From Candidatus Persebacteraceae bacterium Df01 (GTDB taxonomy: Bacteria > Pseudomonadota > Gammaproteobacteria > Tethybacterales > Persebacteraceae): a DNA stretch of 64,000 nucleotides. The stretch spans positions 369,284-433,283 of the forward strand of contig JANQAO010000003.1 in the NCBI GenBank assembly GCA_030386295.1. Reading direction: 5' to 3'. A program made the position numbers and the translations under genes. Positions 28,037 to 37,205 of this stretch are shown piece by piece (the first letter of the stretch is position 1; the number at the start of each line of letters is the position of its first letter). The notes beneath the pieces were generated by a model. That model did not search any database. It was given only the letters and a program-made list of their open reading frames with translations, and was not told the origin of the DNA.

Positions 28037-29389
28037 CTACAGCAATTTTGTTGTAGCTCCCTGCATTAGCGGTTGCAGTATGCGTCGTTGCGAAACTAAA
28101 ATAAACAAACTTGGCAGCACCATCAACATGGTGATGATAAAAAACAACGTCCAGTTGCCGCCCAACCCGTCGACCAAAAAACCGCTTGCTGCCGCCATGG
28201 TGGTACGCGATAAATTTCCTAACGACGCCAGCGCCGCGTAATGTGTGGCGGTGTGGGCTCGATCGCACAACTGAGACAAAAAAGCAACAAAAGCCACCGT
28301 GGAAATCGCCGTAGTAAATTGGTCGGTCACCACTGCCGTGATAAACAGCCAGCGTTCGGGAAAAAACGCCAGTACCGCAAACAGTAAGTTGGTTGATGCC
28401 ATCGCGATGCCACCAAGCAAAATGCCACGAAACAGACCGTAGCGGGCGTTAATAAAACCACCTAATATGGAAAAAGCACTCACTGTTATCGCTCCCAACC
28501 CTCCAGAAACAAGTCCAATTTCAGATTTAGTAAAGCCGATTTCTTTGTAAAAAAGTAATGACATGCGTCCCAAAAAAGCTTCGCCAATTTTGAAAAAGAA
28601 AATAAATGTAAGCAAAAGCAAACCCAGTTGAAGTGAATATTTCACCACAAAACTCTTTATCGGTTGTACATAAGCGTTTACCGCCAATGTGGGCATACCT
28701 TCCCAGTTGAACGTGGGAGCTGCAGATATTGGCGCCTCGCGCACAAACCACACCAACAACAACATACTCAGCACAACAACCACAATCAACCCAGCGTAAC
28801 CGGCTTGCCATGCATTCACGATGCCCGATTCTTGTAACCATTGCACAAAAGGCAGCGCCAACACTTTACCGCCACCAAAACCCAACCACCACCCCGATGT
28901 CGTCATCGCCGCACCGGCGCCCAATTTTTGAGGTTCCTCATGACGAACCTGTTCAATGCGCAAGGCGTCAATCGCCACATCCTGTGTGGCACTGGCCAAC
29001 GCGATAATAAAAATAAGCAAGGACAGCAACCACAACCCACCTTCCTCAGCGGCGTCCACATAAAACGCAATGCCCAACATAGCGATGGCAATAACGCTCT
29101 GCATTAGCACAATCCACGCCCGCCTCCGTCCAAGCATCTGGGAAAGAAATGGAATGCGAACACTGTCCACTACCGGCGCCCACAAAACGTTAAAAGCGTA
29201 CACCGAAAACACCAAACCAAATAACCCAATGCCAGAACGCGAAATACCTTCTTCTTTGAGCCACAGCACCACCATAGAGCTAATGAGCAGCCACGGAAAA
29301 CCGCTGATAAATCCCAACAATAAAATTTTTGCCATGCGTGCATCGCGATAGACCACTAATGTTTCGCGCCAATTATTAGAATTTGTCAT
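28037..29389 (-). CDS. ampG: AmpG-like MFS permease
   Basis: Major facilitator protein, 450 aa from ATG 29389 (a TTG at 29407 would add six residues; no clear SD at either). It has 12 or more hydrophobic segments; the opening WRETLVVYRDARMAKILLLGF and the ATQDVAIDALRIE motif are characteristic of AmpG, which imports anhydromuropeptides for peptidoglycan recycling. Substrate assignment is by family only. No ampC, ampR or nagZ is near it. An AT-rich inverted repeat at about 29459-29490 (TTATTTTTATT / AATAAAAATAA) lies between it and argB. Confidence 0.82.
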   Translation of the reverse strand: MTNSNNWRETLVVYRDARMAKILLLGFISGFPWLLISSMVVLWLKEEGISRSGIGLFGLVFSVYAFNVLWAPVVDSVRIPFLSQMLGRRRAWIVLMQSVIAIAMLGIAFYVDAAEEGGLWLLSLLIFIIALASATQDVAIDALRIEQVRHEEPQKLGAGAAMTTSGWWLGFGGGKVLALPFVQWLQESGIVNAWQAGYAGLIVVVVLSMLLLVWFVREAPISAAPTFNWEGMPTLAVNAYVQPIKSFVVKYSLQLGLLLLTFIFFFKIGEAFLGRMSLLFYKEIGFTKSEIGLVSGGLGAITVSAFSILGGFINARYGLFRGILLGGIAMASTNLLFAVLAFFPERWLFITAVVTDQFTTAISTVAFVAFLSQLCDRAHTATHYAALASLGNLSRTTMAAASGFLVDGLGGNWTLFFIITMLMVLPSLFILVSQRRILQPLMQGATTKLL

Positions 29390-29528
29390 ATTCTGCGTCC
29401 ATATCAATTAATTTAATTTTATAGGACATTCGTTTTTATTATTGTTTTTTTCTTTACAATTATTTTTATTCGCTCAAAAATAAAAATAACCTTTACGAGT
29501 CCGCCTTTATCTGCAAATCAAATAACAC

Positions 29529-30395
29529 TCACGGCAAAATTCTGGTCCCCGCACCGACATCGGTAAAGCATTCCAACAGTAGCGAATGCCGCGCCGTTCC
29601 GTTGATAATACGGCATGAACGCACCCCTCCCTTAACCGCTTCTAGCGCGCAATCCACCTTGGGCTTCATGCCGCCGGCAATCACGCCATCGCGTAACATC
29701 TTGCGTGCCGCCGCCGCGTTGAGTTCAGTGACTAATTTGTTTTTTTTATCCAACACACCCGCCGTATTTGTTAATAAAAACAGCGAATCAGCCGCCAGCG
29801 CAACAGCAATGCGCGAGGCAACCAAATCCGCATTAATATTAAGTGTTCTGCCCTTGTCATCGGCGCCAATAGGCGCAATGACGGGAATAAAATCCGCACC
29901 GTCCAATGTCACCAGCAAATCAGCATCAACAGATTCGACTTTGCCAACCAACCCAATATCCACTTCACCGGCAGCACCAGCTTTCATTTGGCGAGCGCGA
30001 ATGAGACCACCGTCTTTACCGGTCATGCCCACTGCTCGCGCTCCGTGAGAATTTATTAACTGTACAATTTGTTGATTGACCAGTCCGCCTAACACCATTT
30101 CAACGATATCCATAGTATCACTATCGGTATAACGCATACCCTCCACAAAGCGGCTCTTAAGCCCCACTCGCTCCAATGTACGGTTGATTTGCGGCCCACC
30201 GCCATGTACCACCACTGGATTAATACCAACCAATTTTAATAGTGTCACATCAGCAGCAAAAGCCTTTTGCAAATCCTCATCAATCATGGCGTTACCACCG
30301 TATTTAATAACGATAGTTTTGCCGTGATAACGACGAATGTAAGGTAGTGCCTCGGCGATAACGTGAACTTTACTGGCGTTTTCGGAAGGAGTCAT
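29529..30395 (-). CDS. argB: Acetylglutamate kinase
   Basis: Second step of arginine synthesis: phosphorylates N-acetylglutamate. Motifs are TIVIKYGGNAMID, VVVHGGGPQINRTLE, GMRYTDSDTMDIVEMVL and NADLVASRIAVAL, with GMKPKVDCALEAV near the end. Length is 288 aa. It is 28 bp downstream of dprA on the same strand. Arginine is also a route to agmatine and N-carbamoylputrescine, the likely feedstock of the 23.5 kb amidase, though no direct link is shown. Confidence 0.96.
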   Translation of the reverse strand: MTPSENASKVHVIAEALPYIRRYHGKTIVIKYGGNAMIDEDLQKAFAADVTLLKLVGINPVVVHGGGPQINRTLERVGLKSRFVEGMRYTDSDTMDIVEMVLGGLVNQQIVQLINSHGARAVGMTGKDGGLIRARQMKAGAAGEVDIGLVGKVESVDADLLVTLDGADFIPVIAPIGADDKGRTLNINADLVASRIAVALAADSLFLLTNTAGVLDKKNKLVTELNAAAARKMLRDGVIAGGMKPKVDCALEAVKGGVRSCRIINGTARHSLLLECFTDVGAGTRILP

Positions 30396-30422
30396 TACAG
30401 CGGAATTATGACAGATGTACCT

Positions 30423-31496
30423 TCAAACTCGCTGGTAAGTACCGCCCGCGGCGGGAAGAATTTTACCTTCCATTTCCAATATCAACAGCTCGGGCAACAA
30501 TACCTGCGCTACCATACCGCTACGTTCGGCAATATCATCCACCGACGTTGGCTCAAAATCAATAAAAGAAAGCAGTTCACCCGGTTTTGGTGGCGGTGGC
30601 AACGGCGTTTTCGGCGCGCGCAATTTTAATTCTTCCAGCACATCGCTAACATTTTCGGCTAATTTAGCTCCCTGTTTAATCAACCGATGACAACCGCGAT
30701 GCAGCGGCGAATTGATAGAACCGGGTACGGCGAAAACCTCACGTCCCTGCTCCGCAGCCAATTCAGCGGTGATAAGTGAGCCACTTTTTACCGTTGCTTC
30801 TACTACCAAACAGGCACGCGCTAACCCGCTGATAATACGGTTGCGGCGCGGAAAATTGCCCGCCATCGGCGGCGTGCCTAAAGGAAAATCACTCACCATC
30901 AAGCCACCCTCTTGCACGATTTTCATAGCGATTGTGCGGTTTTGCTTAGGATAAATAATATCTATACCCGTACCAAGCACCGCCACCGTACCCGCCGGAC
31001 CTTGCAGTGCGCCACGGTGGGCGGCGCTATCCACACCTTGCGCCATACCACTGACCACACCCACGCCGGCTTCCGACAAGGCTCGGGCAAAAATTTCGGT
31101 GTTTTTTACTCCGGCCGACGACGCACTGCGACTGCCCACTACCGCTACCAACGGTCGGTTTGTCAGCACGTGACTGTCACCCATCGCATACAGCAGTGGC
31201 GGTGCATCAGTAATCTCCAAAAGCAACGGAGGATAATCCTTATCCGCCAACGTTAAAATTCGGCAATTCTCCCGTTCTGCCCAACGACAAGCTGCCTTTA
31301 CGTCTTTTTCGTTATTATCGTTTTTGATGTTTCGTGCCACTCTTGCTGGTACGCAAGCACTCAACTCGGCAATACCGGCACGCCGTGTCTGACCGGGACT
31401 GCCAAAAACGCGTAATAATTTGCGCATAGTGGTCGGTCCGACCCCGTCAGTCATAGACAGCGCTAACCAATCTTTCAATGCAAAATCATCAGGCAT
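30423..31496 (-). CDS. dprA: DNA processing protein DprA
   Basis: Loads RecA onto incoming single-stranded DNA in natural transformation; present in many non-competent bacteria as Smf. Rossmann-like core with VAVVGSRSASSAG, SGMAQGVDSAAHRGAL and the block FPRRNRIISGLARACLVVEA, followed by SGSLITAELAAEQGREVFAVPG. A C-terminal winged-helix segment follows (about residues 295-357). Start ATG 31496 gives 357 aa; a GTG at 31511 is possible. A TATTTT box lies 6 bp upstream of the ATG. Divergent from def. Confidence 0.94.
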   Translation of the reverse strand: MPDDFALKDWLALSMTDGVGPTTMRKLLRVFGSPGQTRRAGIAELSACVPARVARNIKNDNNEKDVKAACRWAERENCRILTLADKDYPPLLLEITDAPPLLYAMGDSHVLTNRPLVAVVGSRSASSAGVKNTEIFARALSEAGVGVVSGMAQGVDSAAHRGALQGPAGTVAVLGTGIDIIYPKQNRTIAMKIVQEGGLMVSDFPLGTPPMAGNFPRRNRIISGLARACLVVEATVKSGSLITAELAAEQGREVFAVPGSINSPLHRGCHRLIKQGAKLAENVSDVLEELKLRAPKTPLPPPPKPGELLSFIDFEPTSVDDIAERSGMVAQVLLPELLILEMEGKILPAAGGTYQRV

Positions 31497-31544
31497 GGCG
31501 TTAAAATACACATTTTACTCCGCTCATTATCATCTATTATCCTT

Positions 31545-32069
31545 ATGCTTCCCATTGTCAAATATCCACATCCCATTTTGCGCACTCCGGCACAAGAAAT
31601 TAGCACCATTAGTGATGAGTTACGGACGTTGGCCGATGAGATGTACGCCACCATGCTGGCAGTACGCGGCATTGGTCTCGCCGCACCGCAAATCGGACGC
31701 AGCCTGCGATTAATTGTCGTTGATGTGAGCAAAGAACGCAACCAACGCATCACGCTTTTTAATCCGCGTATCACCACCCAAGAAGGCACAGGTGAAGGAG
31801 AAGAAGGTTGCCTTTCTATTCCCGGCGTCAGCGCCACTATCAAACGCACTGCTTCCGTATGCGCAAGTGGTCTCAACAGCCAAGGTGAAATCCATGAGAT
31901 AAAAGCCGAAGGCTTACTCGCTGTCTGCCTGCAACATGAAATAGACCATTTAAATGGCGTGCTGTTTGTAGATCATTTAAGTCGTTTTAAGCGCGAACGA
32001 TTGTTGGGGAAATACCACAAACTGCAAGAAACAAACTTAAAAAATAACGGCACACTGCCTACCCAATGA
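31545..32069 (+). CDS. def: Peptide deformylase
   Basis: Removes the formyl group from nascent N-terminal Met. The three family motifs are present: GIGLAAPQIG (residues 42-51), EGCLSIP with metal ligand C89, and QHEIDHLNG with H131, E132 and H135. Length is 174 aa. It is coupled by ATGA to fmt, which performs the opposite reaction on initiator tRNA. The start lies only 4 bp after a TATTAT hexamer, and no Shine-Dalgarno is visible. Confidence 0.97.
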   Translation: MLPIVKYPHPILRTPAQEISTISDELRTLADEMYATMLAVRGIGLAAPQIGRSLRLIVVDVSKERNQRITLFNPRITTQEGTGEGEEGCLSIPGVSATIKRTASVCASGLNSQGEIHEIKAEGLLAVCLQHEIDHLNGVLFVDHLSRFKRERLLGKYHKLQETNLKNNGTLPTQ

Positions 32070-32974
32070 AGCTGATTTTTTTTGGCGCCGGTAGCTTTGC
32101 TATCCCTGCTTTGCAAGCGCTCGTGAACATACACGACATCTGTCTTGTTATTTGCCCACCACCCAAACCTGTCGGTAGAAACATGCAACAAAAATCTTGC
32201 CCACTCGCACAAGTGGCACAAACACTGGCATTACCCCTTATAGAAAATACGGAGGTGGCTACTATCCGTAGTGATATTCGTCAGCAACAAGCCGACGCGC
32301 TCGTCGTCTGTGACTACGGTCATCTGTTGCCAACGGACATGCTAACTCTGACACCACGCGGCGCACTCAACATTCATTCATCATTACTGCCACGGTGGCG
32401 CGGCGCAGCTCCCATCCTGCGGGCGCTACTCGCCGGCGATAACGAAACCGGCGTAACCATCATGCAAATGGATGCCGGTTTGGATAGCGGTAAAATATTA
32501 CTGCAGCAAAAAACGCCCATCATGCCAACCACAACTGGCAGCGAATTACATGACACGCTAGCAATGATAGGCGCGCAACTAATTATTCAGGTATTGAGCG
32601 AAAATCCAACCGCAGTAGCGCAAGACGACTCACAAGCAACTTATGCAAAAAAAATTACTAATGTTGATCGCCAGTTAAATTTTAATCAACCCGCCATAGC
32701 AGCTTGGCGACAAGTCCGCGCCTTTGCGCCGCAACCGTGCGCTTATACAGTGCTAGCCGACAAACACATCAAAGTGCGCACCGCCACTGTGCGCAATGTT
32801 CAAGGTACACCAGGAGAAATTTTGTCAATCAGTTCCGACGGTATTGTAATTGCCTGCGCAAATAATGCGCTAGCACTATTAGAAGTTCAGCGGGCTGGCA
32901 AGCGGTTTATTACGGCGGCAGATTTTTTGCGCGGCTTCAAGTTGCCTATACAGAAAACGGCGAGCATAATTTAG
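32066..32974 (+). CDS. fmt: Methionyl-tRNA formyltransferase
   Basis: Formylates Met-tRNAfMet using 10-formyl-tetrahydrofolate. The N-terminal Rossmann core has FFGAGSFAIPALQAL, and the folate/catalytic block reads NIHSSLLPRWRGAAPI (family N-x-H-x-S-LLP), with the downstream Asp in TIMQMDAGLDSG. A C-terminal OB-like tRNA-binding domain follows. Length is 302 aa, slightly short. A tRNA gene begins 8 bp downstream and may be part of the transcript. The rsmB/sun gene that often follows fmt is absent. Confidence 0.96.
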   Translation: MKLIFFGAGSFAIPALQALVNIHDICLVICPPPKPVGRNMQQKSCPLAQVAQTLALPLIENTEVATIRSDIRQQQADALVVCDYGHLLPTDMLTLTPRGALNIHSSLLPRWRGAAPILRALLAGDNETGVTIMQMDAGLDSGKILLQQKTPIMPTTTGSELHDTLAMIGAQLIIQVLSENPTAVAQDDSQATYAKKITNVDRQLNFNQPAIAAWRQVRAFAPQPCAYTVLADKHIKVRTATVRNVQGTPGEILSISSDGIVIACANNALALLEVQRAGKRFITAADFLRGFKLPIQKTASII

Positions 32975-32982
32975 AGTTTCGC

Positions 32983-33059
32983 GCCCCGGTAGCTCAAAAG
33001 GATAGAGCAGGCCCCTCCTAAGGGCAAGGTTGGACGTTCGAGTCGTCTCTGGGGCGCCA
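32983..33059 (+). tRNA. tRNA-Arg(CCT)
   Basis: Acceptor arms GCCCCGG (32983-32989) and CTGGGGC (33049-33055) with one G-T pair, discriminator G and encoded CCA at 33057-33059. The anticodon loop CTCCTAA gives CCT, which reads AGG. The 27-43 pair is a G-A mismatch; the remaining anticodon-stem pairs are normal. The T arm is GGACG-TTCGAGT-CGTCT. It follows fmt by 8 bp. Confidence 0.93.
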
Positions 33060-33202
33060 CTGGTTTTTAGCTTGCACTTCACGCCTTGCAATCGGACAAT
33101 TGCAAGCATTGTGAATTTTCAATTTTGGCGAAACATCCTTTTTTATATTTTTAGAATGACAATTCTCACCAAAAAATCACGCTAACTGATGCCTAAAAAA
33201 GG

Positions 33203-33275
33203 CATCCCCAAGGGGATTTGAACCCCTGTTGCCGCCGTGAAAGGGCGGTGTCCTAGGCCTCTAGACGATAGGGAC
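33203..33275 (-). tRNA. tRNA-Glu(TTC)
   Basis: A close match to enterobacterial tRNA-Glu, including GTCTAGAGGCC and the anticodon stem-loop CCGCCCTTTCACGGCGG with anticodon TTC. Acceptor arms are GTCCCTA and TGGGGAT, with a terminal G-T pair. The 3' end reads G-CCT, so the CCA is not fully encoded and must be added by nucleotidyltransferase. It lies 12 bp downstream of tRNA-Ala in the same transcript. Confidence 0.95.
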
Positions 33276-33287
33276 ATCATACTTTTG

Positions 33288-33360
<73 letters not shown>

Positions 33361-33373
33361 GAACGGAAGCCGT

Positions 33374-33402
33374 ATTGTAGGATATTTCAAAGCCTCTTAC
33401 AA
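33374..33402 (-). promoter_or_regulatory. Promoter of the tRNA-Ala/tRNA-Glu pair
   Basis: On the minus strand a TTGTAA -35 (plus 33397-33402), an exact 17-bp spacer, and a TACAAT -10 (plus 33374-33379), ending 13 bp before the first base of tRNA-Ala. It shares the TTGTAA hexamer with the promoter of the tRNA-Arg at 7.1 kb. Confidence 0.7.
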
Positions 33403-33819
33403 AACTGCATACTACCATCCGTAACGTAATATATCAGAAAGAAGATTGTGCCACTTTGAATTATAAAAAAATTGACTATGTTTATTTGCAATTAGTAGCA
33501 CAAAAGAATCCACTCATCACAACATGCCAAACACTTTTTTGTCTACTGAAATCATCAATTATAAAAAAAACGTTCGTTCGGTGTCATCCCTCTCTTCGCA
33601 ACTAAAAATAACACCGGTGACATCGCTAAAAAAATAAAAAATTCCGCAGTATTACCATTGCCGAACCATACTCAACTAAAAATCGCTTGGCAAAATTAAC
33701 AGTAACCTTGCGATAAGACAATAGACATTTCTTACTCAGCAAACGTTTTCTCAGTCACTGTAGTCAAGTTTCATAAAATATTTTATAGTGCTTTTCTCCC
33801 TCATCGGATTAAAGTTGAA

Positions 33820-33848
33820 TTGTCACGCCAATCAAAATCACTTATATT
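33820..33848 (+). promoter_or_regulatory. Promoter of the gmaS-mgs operon
   Basis: TTGTCA at 33820-33825, a 17-bp spacer and TATATT at 33843-33848. The predicted leader is about 80 nt and ends in the purine run AGAGAGAGAGGGAAA immediately before the start codon at 33936. No TGGCAC-N5-TTGCW sigma54 site was noticed, although nitrogen genes often have one. Confidence 0.55.
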
Positions 33849-33935
33849 CTTAACTTGCACTAAAGGCAAATGTGAGGTATATTTCGCCGAAACATTCCAT
33901 TACGTTATTTTCTAAAAGAGAGAGAGGGAAATGCA

Positions 33936-35408
33936 ATGACGGCATTAGACGAGCATATTTCGCAGCCTGGGCGAAATGATTTAGTTAAGCAGGTACGTGA
34001 AAAAATTGATGCCCTTGGCATTGATTACGTTTATTATCAATTTATCTCGGTGACTGGCAGAATTGTGGGCAAAGGTATCCCCTCTGACCACTGGGAGCGT
34101 ACGGCGCGAAATGGCTTTCAGTTGGTGTATGGAGCAACGGCTAATTTGTACACTGACCGCCACAATAACTACATCGGCTATGGCGCAGAATCATCGGAAC
34201 TGGTCGGCATTCCTGACCCAGAAACTTTTGTACAATTGCCGTGGGATAAGCGCGTGGCTCGAGTATTTTGCACCTGCTTTCGCAATCGAGAAGAAAGTGA
34301 AGACCCAGGCGGTTTGCTGGCATCGGATTGTCGCGGCAATTTTCGCCGTATGCATCAGGATTTTGAGCAGGAGCACGGCATGCATTTGCGCTCCGGCATG
34401 GAACCCGAAATGATGTGGCTCAAGCGCGGTGAAAATGGTCTGCCCGACGGGGGCTACACCAAGCCCAATTGCTATCACATTGACCAATTTGAAGCGTTGC
34501 GGCCGATATTTCTGCGGGTAATAGAATATGCTCGCGCAATGGGACTAGACATGGTGCAAGGCGATCACGAAGATGCGCCAGGACAGTTAGAACTTAATTT
34601 TGAGTTCGATGATGCCTTACGCACCTGTGACCGATTGACTACTTATCGACAAATTTGCGCTCAAGTAGCACGTGAAAATGACATCATCGCCTGTTTCATG
34701 CCGAAACCTTTTATGGGAGTCTCAGCTTCCGGCTGCCACCAAAATTTATCACTGTGGCGCGGTGGTAAAGATGAAATTAACATATTAGGGCATAAGACCT
34801 TGCCGGGCATGGAAGGTGCCTACGCGCATCGCAAGGGCGGCGAAAATCTGTTTATGCCCGACCCTGCCGTAGATGCAAAAAAACCGGGGCCGGTAGGGTT
34901 GCAATGTATCGGTGGTGTGGTGGAGCATTTACCCGCATTAACAGCAATTGGTTGCTCAACGGTAAATTCCTATCGTCGCTTGTGGGATACAGGTTTTTGG
35001 GCACCTGTGTATTCGGATTGGGGTTATCAAAATCGTACCTGCGGTTTGCGCGTTTCGGCGCCAGGACGATTTGAGTATCGTGCAGTAGATTCGGCAGTAA
35101 ATCCATATTTGATGTCCTCGGCGGTGCTGGCTTCTTTTAGCGACGGTATCAAAAATAACATGGACCCAGGTGAGCCAGAATCGCGTAACATTTATGAAGC
35201 TATAGAACAAGGTAAAAAAGTTAAAAAATTACCTCTTACTCTTGGTGAAGCTTTGGATCGCTTATCCGAGGATGACGTGATTAAAGACAACGCATTACCG
35301 GAAGAGATGTATCGCGTGTTCATGCATTACAAGCGCAACGAGTGGGAAACATTTTTGGCGACAGTTACCCATTGGGATTTGGAAACCTACTGGGATTGTT
35401 TGCCCTAA
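33936..35408 (+). CDS. gmaS: Glutamine synthetase-family ligase, probable gamma-glutamylmethylamide synthetase
   Basis: ATP-dependent ligase of the GS superfamily, 490 aa. Conserved metal and nucleotide blocks: SGMEPEMMW, QGDHEDAPGQLELNF, ASGCHQNLSLW, NRTCGLRVSAPGRFEYR. It lacks the adenylylation-loop pattern of ordinary GlnA. It is directly followed by three genes homologous to N-methylglutamate synthase subunits, so the likely reaction is glutamate + methylamine + ATP to gamma-glutamylmethylamide. The same gene arrangement in rhizobia is called glnT-glxBCD, where the physiological substrate is less certain. The ATG at 33936 follows a long GA-rich ribosome site; another ATG at 33931 is out of frame. 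Confidence 0.82.
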   Translation: MTALDEHISQPGRNDLVKQVREKIDALGIDYVYYQFISVTGRIVGKGIPSDHWERTARNGFQLVYGATANLYTDRHNNYIGYGAESSELVGIPDPETFVQLPWDKRVARVFCTCFRNREESEDPGGLLASDCRGNFRRMHQDFEQEHGMHLRSGMEPEMMWLKRGENGLPDGGYTKPNCYHIDQFEALRPIFLRVIEYARAMGLDMVQGDHEDAPGQLELNFEFDDALRTCDRLTTYRQICAQVARENDIIACFMPKPFMGVSASGCHQNLSLWRGGKDEINILGHKTLPGMEGAYAHRKGGENLFMPDPAVDAKKPGPVGLQCIGGVVEHLPALTAIGCSTVNSYRRLWDTGFWAPVYSDWGYQNRTCGLRVSAPGRFEYRAVDSAVNPYLMSSAVLASFSDGIKNNMDPGEPESRNIYEAIEQGKKVKKLPLTLGEALDRLSEDDVIKDNALPEEMYRVFMHYKRNEWETFLATVTHWDLETYWDCLP

Positions 35409-35441
35409 TCTACAACACTAAACTAAATAAGGAAATATATT

Positions 35442-36380
35442 ATGTGCGGAATTGCAGGATTAATCCATCGCGGGGAAAGTGCCGATATAGGCGACGAAAT
35501 GACCCGGATGTTGCTAGCACTCAAGCATCGCGGACCGGACTCTACCGGTTATGCCCTTTATGGCGACGGCACTGACGACGATTATGTGATGCGAGTTAAA
35601 CTAGCTGAACAAGCCGACTTACAGAGCGGTTTTGGCATTCACGAGCGTATTCGTGTCCGCCGCGAGGAAGTAATAAACCGCTTGCAGGAGCGCGAGGTTG
35701 AAATCGTACAAAACGAAGACGCCACCGAATATGCGATGCGGGTGCATTTCAAAACTAACGGCGACACACGACATCTAGCCAATTATCTGGAAGACATAGA
35801 TGGCGTAGAAATTTTATCGCTAGGACACTGCTTGGAATTAATTAAAGATTTGGGCGATGCAGATGATGTGAGCAAGCAGTACGGATTGCGCAAATTCCGT
35901 GGCACCCATGCTATCGGTCACACCCGTATGGCAACGGAGTCCGATGTGGACATTCGCTCTGCTCATCCGTATTGGGCTTATCCTTATGCTGATATTTCCG
36001 TCGTTCACAATGGTCAATTAACAAATTACTGGACAATGCGACGGGCACTGGAACGGTGTGGGCATCGCTTTATGTCTAACTGCGACAGCGAACTGTTAGC
36101 AGTATATATCGCTAATCGCACAGATGCCGGAGACGATTTGGAATCCGCCCTACAGCGTTCAGTAGAAGAATTAGACGGCGTATTCACTTACATAGTCGCG
36201 ACATCTAACGCTCTCGGTATGGCCAAAGATGTCATGGCAGCTAAGCCGATGGTATTGTATGAAAGCGATACTTTTATCGCTTTGGCGTCGGAAGAGGTAG
36301 CAATTCGCTCCATTTTTCCACACGAAATAAATTCTTATGACCCCTACGAAGGAGAAGTAAAGATATGGCAGAGGAATTAA
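35442..36380 (+). CDS. mgsA: N-methylglutamate synthase subunit A (class II amidotransferase)
   Basis: Ntn-type glutaminase domain starting MCGIAGLIHRG, with the catalytic Cys exposed as residue 2 after Met removal. ALKHRGPDSTGY, IGHTRMATES and SVVHNGQLTNYW are the usual class II blocks. A charged insertion (about residues 60-130) separates the first two blocks. Length is 312 aa. Known homologues are MgsA and GlxB; in the complex this subunit releases methylamine or ammonia from the gamma-amide and channels it to the synthase. It overlaps the next gene by 16 bp. Confidence 0.85.
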   Translation: MCGIAGLIHRGESADIGDEMTRMLLALKHRGPDSTGYALYGDGTDDDYVMRVKLAEQADLQSGFGIHERIRVRREEVINRLQEREVEIVQNEDATEYAMRVHFKTNGDTRHLANYLEDIDGVEILSLGHCLELIKDLGDADDVSKQYGLRKFRGTHAIGHTRMATESDVDIRSAHPYWAYPYADISVVHNGQLTNYWTMRRALERCGHRFMSNCDSELLAVYIANRTDAGDDLESALQRSVEELDGVFTYIVATSNALGMAKDVMAAKPMVLYESDTFIALASEEVAIRSIFPHEINSYDPYEGEVKIWQRN

Positions 36381-37183
36381 CCGGCGGCGCTCTTATCGGG
36401 CGCAACCAACAAATCTTTTTCAATGCTGAAGCCGGTGATAATCGTTTTGTATATCCCGACTCGGCGGAAGTGGATTTTTCCAATAAGGCAGCTTTTGACG
36501 CTTCTGATATGGATACCACGAAAATCAATAAAAAATTACGGGCATTAATAAGTGATGGTCATGGGCATATCACGATTAAAAACCCGGGTGCTAAACACTC
36601 ACTGGCGGTGGGGATTTTGAATCGCTTGCAGCTGGAAATTGATGGTAGTTTGGGATACTTTGGATGCGGTCTCAATGACGGTCCTACCGTACGCATATCA
36701 GGACGCGTAGGTTGGTCATGCGCCGAAAATATGATGTCAGGCGTCGTAGAAATTGCTAAAAATGCAGGTTCCACATTTGGTGCAGCATTGCGTGGCGGAG
36801 ATTTAGTGTGCCACGGCGATGTTGGCGGTCGTACCGGTATCTGCATGAAAGGCGGCACAATTATTGTTGGCGGTCGTACCGGCGCATTTTCTGGTTTTAT
36901 GATGCAACGAGGTCGTATGATTGTTTTAGGCGATGCCGGTGGAAATCTAGGCGATACCATGTATGACGGTATCATTTACGTTGGAGGAAAGATAGACAAC
37001 CTTGGAGTAGATGCCGTAGAGGGCGAAATGACTGATGCCGACTGTGCATGGCTGCGCCGTAAACTATCACTGTATGGCATGGACGCACCCAACGGTATTG
37101 AAAACATGACTAAAATCGTTTCCGGCAAACAGTTGTGGAATTATGACAATCTAGAGCCGACAGAAAAGAAAATCGTGCTTTAA
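36365..37183 (+). CDS. mgsB: N-methylglutamate synthase subunit B (GXGXG-domain protein)
   Basis: 272 aa resembling the C-terminal GXGXG beta-helix of the large glutamate synthase subunit. Repeating glycine-rich turns are visible (CHGDVGGRTGICMKGG, IIVGGRTGAFSGFMMQRG, VLGDAGGNLGDTMYDG). In GltB this domain is structural and positions the ammonia tunnel. Homologues are MgsB and GlxC. It overlaps mgsA and lies 22 bp before mgsC; the three split parts correspond to one GltB chain. Confidence 0.85.
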   Translation: MAEELTGGALIGRNQQIFFNAEAGDNRFVYPDSAEVDFSNKAAFDASDMDTTKINKKLRALISDGHGHITIKNPGAKHSLAVGILNRLQLEIDGSLGYFGCGLNDGPTVRISGRVGWSCAENMMSGVVEIAKNAGSTFGAALRGGDLVCHGDVGGRTGICMKGGTIIVGGRTGAFSGFMMQRGRMIVLGDAGGNLGDTMYDGIIYVGGKIDNLGVDAVEGEMTDADCAWLRRKLSLYGMDAPNGIENMTKIVSGKQLWNYDNLEPTEKKIVL

Positions 37184-37205
37184 AAAGGTAAGAAAAGAGA
37201 GAACC

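Larger units (their letters stand above)
33361..33935. other. 575-bp AT-rich intergenic region upstream of the methylamine cluster
   Basis: No ORF or RNA gene recognised. It contains the tRNA promoter at its left end and the gmaS promoter at 33820-33848. In between lie two near-identical decamers, CGGTGTCATC (33579-33588) and CGGTGACATC (33615-33624), 36 bp apart, which could be regulator sites. The rest is AT-rich with several A-runs. The length suggests a regulated promoter for the downstream operon, which is inference. Confidence 0.4.
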
